Source: Pseudomonadota bacterium
Lineage (GTDB): Bacteria > Pseudomonadota > Gammaproteobacteria > Acidiferrobacterales > Acidiferrobacteraceae
NCBI GenBank assembly: GCA_021797365.1
Contig: JAJZZU010000034.1
Coordinates: 1 to 13,251 of the forward strand
DNA length: 13,251 bases
Direction of reading: 5' to 3'
The notes below the pieces were generated by a model, which was not told the origin of the DNA, ran no database searches, and saw nothing but the letters and a program-made list of their open reading frames with translations. Both the position numbers and the translations under genes were made by a program. Shown in pieces: positions 4,500 to 10,617 of this stretch. Numbering within the stretch: the stretch's first letter is position 1; every line of letters begins with the position of its first letter.

Positions 4500-7400
4500 A
4501 TGCTGAGTTTTCCAAAGGGTGGTTTGAAGGGCAGCGCCTCCGACATTGTGAAGTACGTCGAGGCCCGTGCGGACGGTAAGGGCCACGGATACTACAGTGG
4601 CAAAGGTGCCCCCTCTCAATGGGGTGGCGCCTTAGCTGCGGAGATGGGCTTAGCCGGACAGGTCGACGCCAAGACCTTTAGGGCGCTGCTGGAAGGCCGT
4701 GCCCCGACCGGCGAGCAATTTGCTGAGCAATCGCCCGACCGGCGCATGGGAAAGGATCTCACCTTCAATGCCCCCAAGTCCGCGAGCCTGGCCGCCCTGG
4801 TCGGCGGCGACAGAGCGATCCTAGCGGGCCACGACCGCGCGAACCGCCGGGCCATGGCATGGGTTGAAGAACGTTATGTTACCGCCAGATACGGTAAGGC
4901 AGGTAAGGAGGTTGGGCGCACCGGCGAGGCCGTGTGGGCCTCCTACCGGCACGAGGACACGCGCACGGCCGGAGGCCAGGCCGACCCCCACCTCCACACG
5001 CACAACATTTTGTTGAATGTTACCTGCGGGCGGGACGGGAAACTGCGCGCCATGGATCTTGATTTCGGTGTGGATGGAGTGAAGCTGGCCGGGGCCGTGT
5101 ACCAGGCGCAGCTTGCTAAGGAACTGCTAGCCGCCGGGTACCACCTTCGTCAGACAGAAAACGGCTTTGAGTTGGCGTCCGTTACCGATGCGCAAATCGA
5201 GGCCTTCTCCGGACGGTCCGCGCAGATCGAAGCGGAGTTGGCCAAGCAAGGCCTCGACCGCAAGTCGGCGACGGCCACACAGAAGGTCGCCGCGAACCTA
5301 GCAACACGGGAAGACAAGACATCATTGAGCGAGGACGAATTGCGCTGGGAGTGGCGGGCGCGAGGTCGAGAGTCTGGCCTTGCGCTGGATGATCTTAAAG
5401 GGGTCGTTCCGGAGGCATCGGAGGCGCAAGAGCAGCAAGAGCAGGAAGGCACGACGGCCACAGAGGCCTTGCAGTATGCGACCTCGCATCTCTCTGAGCG
5501 GGAGAGTGTGATCCAGGAGCAGTCCATGCTCTTGCATGGCCTGCGTCAGGGGATGGTCCACGGCATTACCGTGGATGGGCTGACTCAAGAGGTCGCCTCG
5601 GCCCACGCCACCGGCACCCTCATCGACGCCGGAGCCGGTCGCCTCGTCACCCGCGAAACCCTCGCCCGCGAGGCCTCCAACCTCTCCGCCGTGGTCGCCG
5701 GACGCGCCACCATGACCCCGTTGACCGACGAGGCAGGGGCGCAGGCGCGCATATCTGCGCGCGAGAAGATCAACGGTTTCACGTTCAGTGCTGGCCAACG
5801 CCAAGCCGTTGTCGATGCTCTCACGACCCCCGACCAGTTCTGGGGCATCCGAGGCGCGGCGGGTGCCGGGAAATCGACCGCGCTGGCGGCCCTCGCCGAC
5901 GAGGCCAAGTCTAGAGGGTTCCGCGTGATCGGTACCGGTCCATCCCAAACGGCGGTCGACGGCACAGCCGATGCCTCCCCAGACGATTCGCGCGTCCTGG
6001 CATCTTTCAATATCCGTGAGGAAAAGGACGACACGCCCAGGCTCATCCTCCTCGACGAAGCCGGTATGGTCTCGTCGAGAGACATGGAAGCCTTCTTACA
6101 GAAGGTTCGACCCGAGGACAAGGTGGTCTTCATTGGCGATCCCCTCCAGCTTTCCGCCGTGGAGGCCGGGTCGCCATTCGCTCAAATGATGAAGGAAGGT
6201 GCTATCCAATATTCGGAGATCACCGAAATACACAGGCAAAAAGACGCAGGCTTATTGGCGGTGGCGCAAGCCTTCGCCGACGGCCGCAACAAAGACGCTG
6301 TGCAACTCGCCGCTCCGTACATGACCGCCGTCACGGTGACGGACGCGGACTATCAATCCGCCAAGGTGGCCCCCGAGCTAGCCCACCAGCAGGACGTGCC
6401 GGAGGCCACCGAGGAAATGGTGGCGTACGTCTCCAAACTTCGCGACAAGGCCGCGGATCAAGGCCGTGATCTGCCTGCGCCCACCGCGATGGACCTCCGG
6501 ACTATTCGAGAATGGCTGGACGAGTATGCTCCTAAGCGGCTCGGGCTCGACGAAAAAAACAGTGAAGGCAAACTCGCTCCCCAGGCTGTACGTGTGCAAG
6601 CGATCGCCAGAGAGACAGCCGCCGCGTATCTGAAACTGTCGCCAGACGAGCGCACCAAGACCTTGATGTTGGCGGCCACAAACGATATGCGCCGGGCGAT
6701 CAACTCGCGCGTTAAAGAGGGTCTGCAAGAGCAGGTTCCGGAAGACGCCGACACTCCGCCATCTGTCACAGTGACGGCGTTGGACAAATCGCAATGCACC
6801 CGCGCCCAATTGCGCGAGGCGATCAACTATCAGAAGGACATGATCCTGCGCGTGCCTGAAGGGCGTGGGCGCGCTAAGAAGGTCGTGGACTTGACGATCA
6901 CATCCGCCGACCCGACACGCAATACCATCACGGCACGGAATCGGGGCGGCGAGGAAAAGGTTTTCAAGACGCGCGACCTCGACCCGAAGTCAACGGGTCT
7001 TTATACGAAGCGTGATCTTGACCTAGCACCCGGCGATCGCGTGGTGTTCACCGAAAACCGACGAACGGACGGCTATCAAAATAATGAGACGGGGACGGTG
7101 GTCGGGACCGAGGGCGACAAGGTGACGATCAGGAAAGACGGTGGCGAGCAGATCGAGCTTGCGGTCGGCGACATGCACACGCTCGACCATGGCTGGGCGG
7201 TCACGGTCCACAGGTCCCAGGGGCGCACGGTCGACAGGGCGTTGGTCGCCGGAATGTCATCAAAACGAGCGACAGCGAACCTGGCCTACGTGTCCTGCAC
7301 GCGGGAGCGGTTCGCCCTGCGCATCTTCACCGACAACATCAAAAAACTCCAGCAATCATGGGCCCAAGTCGCCGATCGGGAAACGGCCAAAGAGGCCACC

Positions 7401-7898
7401 GACAAGGCCGCAAAGGCGCGGGAGGCCTCGCCCTTCGCCGCCGCCCGGGAGGTCGTTCTCGCGGAGGTCACTGAGGCGCAAGAAGAGACTTTGTTGAAAG
7501 CGTTGGATGAGAGAGAGATGGCGTGCTGGCGGGAGGACGATCGCCTGTTAGAGGCCCTGCAATCCCACCCCGACCCGATAGTGCGCACCGCCGGTGAGAA
7601 AATCTGGCAGGCGCGCGATGACGCCCAGGCCGCCGCCGAGGCGGCGTGGGAAACCTCAGGCGATGGGGAGGAAGAGCGCGAGGATGAAGAAACGGCACGG
7701 GCCGCCCGCTTGGCCCGTGCCCGTGCCGGCGATCCCGATCTGGGCTGGCTGGCGCGCTGGGAACAAGAGGGCGTGCTGTCAGCCCTTACTCCCGCTGAAC
7801 TGGACAAGCTGAAGGGGGTCGCCCCAGAGCTTGAGCGGCAGGAACCTGCGGCGGGGCCGCGTCAGCAGCGCGAGCAAGACCTTGAGTTGGAGATGTGA
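4500..7898 (+). CDS. MOB-F conjugative relaxase-helicase (TrwC/TraI family)
   Basis: 1132 residues. It should nick oriT, stay bound to the transferred strand through a tyrosine, and unwind it. The N-terminal relaxase domain has the catalytic Tyr region (Y19 and the pair Y31-Y32, matching TrwC Y18 and Y26), the GKDLTFNAPKSAS motif (D86) and the metal-binding DPHLHTH motif (H166, H168, probably with H151). The helicase part has Walker A GAAGAGKST (Lys458), Walker B LILLDEAGMVS (D519-E520) and the late motif VTVHRSQGRT. The last 170 residues are acidic, helical and less recognisable. The length lies between TrwC (about 970) and F TraI (about 1760). ATG 4500 is preceded by a weak AAGGG 7 nt upstream. 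Unlike R388, the relaxase gene comes before the coupling-protein gene, separated by one small gene. Confidence 0.93.
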   Translation: MLSFPKGGLKGSASDIVKYVEARADGKGHGYYSGKGAPSQWGGALAAEMGLAGQVDAKTFRALLEGRAPTGEQFAEQSPDRRMGKDLTFNAPKSASLAALVGGDRAILAGHDRANRRAMAWVEERYVTARYGKAGKEVGRTGEAVWASYRHEDTRTAGGQADPHLHTHNILLNVTCGRDGKLRAMDLDFGVDGVKLAGAVYQAQLAKELLAAGYHLRQTENGFELASVTDAQIEAFSGRSAQIEAELAKQGLDRKSATATQKVAANLATREDKTSLSEDELRWEWRARGRESGLALDDLKGVVPEASEAQEQQEQEGTTATEALQYATSHLSERESVIQEQSMLLHGLRQGMVHGITVDGLTQEVASAHATGTLIDAGAGRLVTRETLAREASNLSAVVAGRATMTPLTDEAGAQARISAREKINGFTFSAGQRQAVVDALTTPDQFWGIRGAAGAGKSTALAALADEAKSRGFRVIGTGPSQTAVDGTADASPDDSRVLASFNIREEKDDTPRLILLDEAGMVSSRDMEAFLQKVRPEDKVVFIGDPLQLSAVEAGSPFAQMMKEGAIQYSEITEIHRQKDAGLLAVAQAFADGRNKDAVQLAAPYMTAVTVTDADYQSAKVAPELAHQQDVPEATEEMVAYVSKLRDKAADQGRDLPAPTAMDLRTIREWLDEYAPKRLGLDEKNSEGKLAPQAVRVQAIARETAAAYLKLSPDERTKTLMLAATNDMRRAINSRVKEGLQEQVPEDADTPPSVTVTALDKSQCTRAQLREAINYQKDMILRVPEGRGRAKKVVDLTITSADPTRNTITARNRGGEEKVFKTRDLDPKSTGLYTKRDLDLAPGDRVVFTENRRTDGYQNNETGTVVGTEGDKVTIRKDGGEQIELAVGDMHTLDHGWAVTVHRSQGRTVDRALVAGMSSKRATANLAYVSCTRERFALRIFTDNIKKLQQSWAQVADRETAKEATDKAAKAREASPFAAAREVVLAEVTEAQEETLLKALDEREMACWREDDRLLEALQSHPDPIVRTAGEKIWQARDDAQAAAEAAWETSGDGEEEREDEETARAARLARARAGDPDLGWLARWEQEGVLSALTPAELDKLKGVAPELERQEPAAGPRQQREQDLELEM

Positions 7899-7903
7899 GC
7901 GGT

Positions 7904-7929
7904 TTGATTTTCCAAAATGGAAAAATCAA
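7904..7929. repeat. AT-rich inverted repeat after the relaxase gene
   Basis: TTGATTTTCCA (7904-7914) faces TGGAAAAATCAA (7918-7929), an 11-bp dyad with one extra A and spacer AAA. It abuts copy C of the shared element, and its GATTTTCCA arm resembles the GATTTCC start of that element. It may be an additional operator half-site, or a weak terminator of the relaxase transcript. Confidence 0.5.
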
Positions 7930-7946
7930 TTTCCACCGAGCCCCTA
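7929..7946 (+). promoter_or_regulatory. Transfer-regulon element, copy C (small gene and coupling protein)
   Basis: ATTTCC-ACCG-AGCCCCTA, followed by TAGGTAAGG and ending 30 nt before ATG 7977. TATAGG at 7945-7950 is a possible -10. It implies a separate transcription start for the downstream pair, although only 78 bp separate it from the relaxase gene. Confidence 0.75.
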
Positions 7947-7976
7947 TAGGTAAGGAAGTTTTTGAGGAGGTGAGTG

Positions 7977-8204
7977 ATGAGCGATGTGAGCGACGACCTT
8001 AAAAACCGATACGACACTGAGTATGTGCGCGAGTTGTTCAAAATCTGCGGCTGGCATAGCTGGCCGTTGTTTTTGGAGGCAGTCACGATCGCGTGCACCG
8101 GCACGGGTGGCAGCACGGTTGAGAGGATTCGGAAGCTAAATGAGGCCGACATCCGTATGGCTTGGGAGCATGACCAACAGAATGAGAATGGCCTGGTGAA
8201 CTAA
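7977..8204 (+). CDS. Unknown 75-residue protein between relaxase and coupling protein
   Basis: Start chosen at ATG 7977 because GAGGAGG (7964-7970) lies 6 nt upstream; GTG 7974 is also in frame. The sequence is mixed-charge and mostly helical (DLKNRYDTEYVRELFKICGW, then a Trp- and Cys-containing middle and ERIRKLNEADIRMAWEHDQQ). No signal peptide or membrane segment is visible. Its stop sits inside the Shine-Dalgarno of the coupling-protein gene (TAAGGAGGG), so the two are probably co-translated. I do not recognise the family. The slot between relaxase and coupling protein suggests an accessory role in relaxosome assembly or docking, comparable in position only to TrwA-type proteins. Confidence 0.65.
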   Translation: MSDVSDDLKNRYDTEYVRELFKICGWHSWPLFLEAVTIACTGTGGSTVERIRKLNEADIRMAWEHDQQNENGLVN

Positions 8205-8214
8205 GGAGGGTTTT

Positions 8215-10311
8215 ATGTCGGTGAACGATCCAAATAATTACGGTTCCCGCACGGAGCTGACCGCGATCACTGCCGCCCTGGCCGCCCTAGCCGGCTGGTG
8301 CGGCGGATCTGAGGCCGCGCTGTGGTGGCTTACAGGGCGGACGTTCGGCCCTCTGGTCCTCTGGCAGGTCATGGTTCATTGGGGCCTTGCCCCGGCCCGC
8401 TGGGGATGGCTTGGCTACCTTCCACCGGCGACCGCCGTTCTGGCGGCCCTGGGTGCCGGTGCGGGCGCCTGGCGGTGGCTCACCCTCCCGAGTGAGAGAC
8501 ATGTGCGGGGATTCGTCCTACATAGAGATCCACGGCCTGTGGCTCGTGCGCTACGCCCCGGCAAGGGTGAAGCGACAGGGGTGCATATCCACCCTGGGAT
8601 AGTGATCTCGCAACGCCAGGAGACCAGCCATTTTATGGTGGTCGGCGGCACTGGCGCGGGGAAAACTACGGTTCTCTGGCCGTGGATTCGGGAAGCCATC
8701 GCGCGCGGGGATAAAGTCTTAATCTTCGACTCAAAAGGCGACTTCACCCAGAAGGTCCCCGAGCCGTTCACGTTGCTGTCCCCAACGGACGCACGCTCCA
8801 GCCGCTGGATTTTAGGTCGCGACATTCGCACAAAACTCGAAGCGCAGGCCCTCGCCGACACGCTCATCCAAGAGCCTCCGGGCGGCTCCAAGTCGGACCC
8901 GATGTGGATCCAAGGTTCGCGAGCGCTGGTCGCTGGCATGATCACTGATCTTCAAACGCGGTTCGGGGAAAAGTGGGGATTGGATCATCTGGCCTACGAG
9001 TGCGCGGCTGCGTTGGCGGATTTTGAGAGACTGAAGGCTCTGACCATTCGAGAAGCGCCAATATGTGTAATGTTGTTAGGGGGTGAGGACGCGGAAGGGC
9101 CGAATCGGACCACGATGGGCTTTCTCTCGCAAATCGTGAGCGCTTTTACGAACATCATCCACCTCGGTGTGTCGTCAAACGATCTGAAAGGCAATCCCGG
9201 TTGGAGCGTGCGGTCGTGGCTGGCTGGCAAGAGCCCGGCCACGACCGTCATCGGTTTTCGCGGCGAGCAAAACGAGAAGATGAGCCAGGCCTTTGCCGCG
9301 TCGATTATTGAGCGTGTCGTCCGGCAGATCGGGGGTTTCCCTGATGCCGCGCCGGAGGCTCGGAGGATCTGGCTCTGTGTGGACGAGACCCCGGTGGCCG
9401 GTTACATCCCCAGCATCACCACGGCGTTGACCACACTTAGAAGCAAAGGCACGCGCATCGTGACCGGGTTCCAAACTCTGGCGGCTGTGCGGGAACGGTA
9501 TTCACGGGATACAGCCCAGATATGGGAAGGTCAGTGTGACATCAAGATCGTCGGCAAGTTGACCGCCGGCGCCGACCAGGAGTGGGCGTCGCGACTGCTG
9601 GGCGACCGCGAGGTGGATAGGTATCAGCATCAGGTTTCACAACAGAGCGGGAGTGACGCGGGTGGTCAACACAATGCCAGTTGGCAGCGGGTCCGCGAAC
9701 CGATTTTGATGCCAAGCAGTTTTGGGCAAGAGTTGGGTATGCAAAAAGATCGTCGGGGCCGCCTGAAAGGCCCTCGCGCACTCGTGATGGCCGCGGGCGC
9801 GGCCGCTGTGCTCGACTGGCCGCTGGTGCCCCGCGGAGGCCTGCGCGAGCCTATCGTCGACGCCCGGTGGATCAAGCCGGGCTATCAGGCCCCACCCTGG
9901 GGCCGGGACCCGCCGCTCGTGGCCCCGCAGCTCGCCGGTTCGCTCCCTAAAACCGGGGAGCAAACGGACAAACCGAAAAGGCCTGAGCGGGAGGAGCAGA
10001 CGACCACCGTAATCACCACCGTCACCACACAGGACCCCGACCTGCCGACCCTTCCTGGCCAGCAAGAGCCGCAGGAGTCCTCGCCGACCGATGGGGTCAC
10101 CGAGGCGGCGGTGGAGCACGTCATCGATGTGGCGATGCCGGGCGCCGCCTTGGCGGCGCGCATCCTCGGGTTGGTGGCCGATGCGGCCCCGGCCACGCCC
10201 ACCACCGGGCAGCCCGTCCAAACCCAAACCGTGACCGTTAGACGGCAAGCGCAGGAGACGGAGCAGGGGCTAGAGGATGAGGATGAGGATGAACAGGAGC
10301 GGGACGAGTGA
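8215..10311 (+). CDS. Type IV coupling protein (TrwB/TraD/VirD4-type ATPase)
   Basis: 698 residues; inner-membrane hexameric ATPase expected to link the relaxosome to the secretion channel. An N-terminal membrane part (residues about 13-85, two hydrophobic spans: AITAALAALAGW and the segment with YLPPATAVLAALGAGAGA) is followed by Walker A GGTGAGKTT (144-152, Lys150), then VLIFDSKGDFT. Walker B is IWLCVDETPVAGYIP (D390-E391); SITTALTTLRSKGTRIVTGFQTLAAVRERYSRD is the conserved TrwB/TraD C-terminal core. The last 150 residues are a Pro/Thr/Gln-rich and finally strongly acidic tail, as in F-type TraD proteins, where the tail contacts the relaxosome. AAGGAGGG at 8203-8210 precedes ATG 8215. It belongs to the TrwB/TraD branch, not to the DotL/TrbC coupling proteins normally found with type IVB systems. 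Confidence 0.9.
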   Translation: MSVNDPNNYGSRTELTAITAALAALAGWCGGSEAALWWLTGRTFGPLVLWQVMVHWGLAPARWGWLGYLPPATAVLAALGAGAGAWRWLTLPSERHVRGFVLHRDPRPVARALRPGKGEATGVHIHPGIVISQRQETSHFMVVGGTGAGKTTVLWPWIREAIARGDKVLIFDSKGDFTQKVPEPFTLLSPTDARSSRWILGRDIRTKLEAQALADTLIQEPPGGSKSDPMWIQGSRALVAGMITDLQTRFGEKWGLDHLAYECAAALADFERLKALTIREAPICVMLLGGEDAEGPNRTTMGFLSQIVSAFTNIIHLGVSSNDLKGNPGWSVRSWLAGKSPATTVIGFRGEQNEKMSQAFAASIIERVVRQIGGFPDAAPEARRIWLCVDETPVAGYIPSITTALTTLRSKGTRIVTGFQTLAAVRERYSRDTAQIWEGQCDIKIVGKLTAGADQEWASRLLGDREVDRYQHQVSQQSGSDAGGQHNASWQRVREPILMPSSFGQELGMQKDRRGRLKGPRALVMAAGAAAVLDWPLVPRGGLREPIVDARWIKPGYQAPPWGRDPPLVAPQLAGSLPKTGEQTDKPKRPEREEQTTTVITTVTTQDPDLPTLPGQQEPQESSPTDGVTEAAVEHVIDVAMPGAALAARILGLVADAAPATPTTGQPVQTQTVTVRRQAQETEQGLEDEDEDEQERDE

Positions 10312-10328
10312 TTTCCGCGCAGCCCCTA
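10311..10328 (+). promoter_or_regulatory. Transfer-regulon element, copy D (dotA/traY unit)
   Basis: ATTTCC-GCGC-AGCCCCTA. Its first base is the last base of the coupling-protein stop codon, and it ends 28 nt before ATG 10357. It continues as ATTATGTAGGG, giving a CCCTA/TAGGG dyad. TAATTA at 10327-10332 is a possible -10. Confidence 0.75.
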
Positions 10329-10356
10329 ATTATGTAGGGATCTATGGAGGTCGCAG

Positions 10357-10617
10357 ATGCAACACGAAATCATCGACTGGGCGCAAAACATTTTCGGGCT
10401 TACGGTCGAGGTCGAGCAGGTCCAGTCGGCCGCGAAGACGATAGACGCCGAGGCGACCTTCGCGCAGGCCGCCAAGCGGACCGAGGAGTTTCTGATCCAG
10501 GCCGGCGGCGACCTCGATGACGCGCTCGATGCCGCCGTGGCCGCAAAGGACTGGCAGGCGGCCGAGCTTTTGGACATTCCCATCCAAGTCGATGCCTCCC
10601 AAAGGAAAGCACCATGA
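10357..10617 (+). CDS. Unknown 86-residue acidic protein upstream of dotA/traY
   Basis: ATG 10357 follows GGAGGT (10346-10351) by 5 nt. The protein is acidic and helical throughout: WAQNIFGLTVEVEQVQSAAKT, then EATFAQAAKRTEEFLIQAGGDLDDALDAAVAAKDWQAAELLDI, resembling a small helical-repeat or coiled-coil protein. It has no signal peptide or membrane segment, so it is probably cytoplasmic. Its stop overlaps the dotA/traY start as ATGA, a strong sign of translational coupling. In IncI plasmids the gene before traY is traX; I see no resemblance clear enough to name this one. A chaperone or assembly factor for the membrane protein is a guess. Confidence 0.7.
   Translation: MQHEIIDWAQNIFGLTVEVEQVQSAAKTIDAEATFAQAAKRTEEFLIQAGGDLDDALDAAVAAKDWQAAELLDIPIQVDASQRKAP

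Noticed and set aside
5322..6133. Long minus-strand open frames inside the relaxase gene
   Set aside because: The relaxase motifs run unbroken across this stretch in the plus frame. The antisense frames show no recognisable motif.
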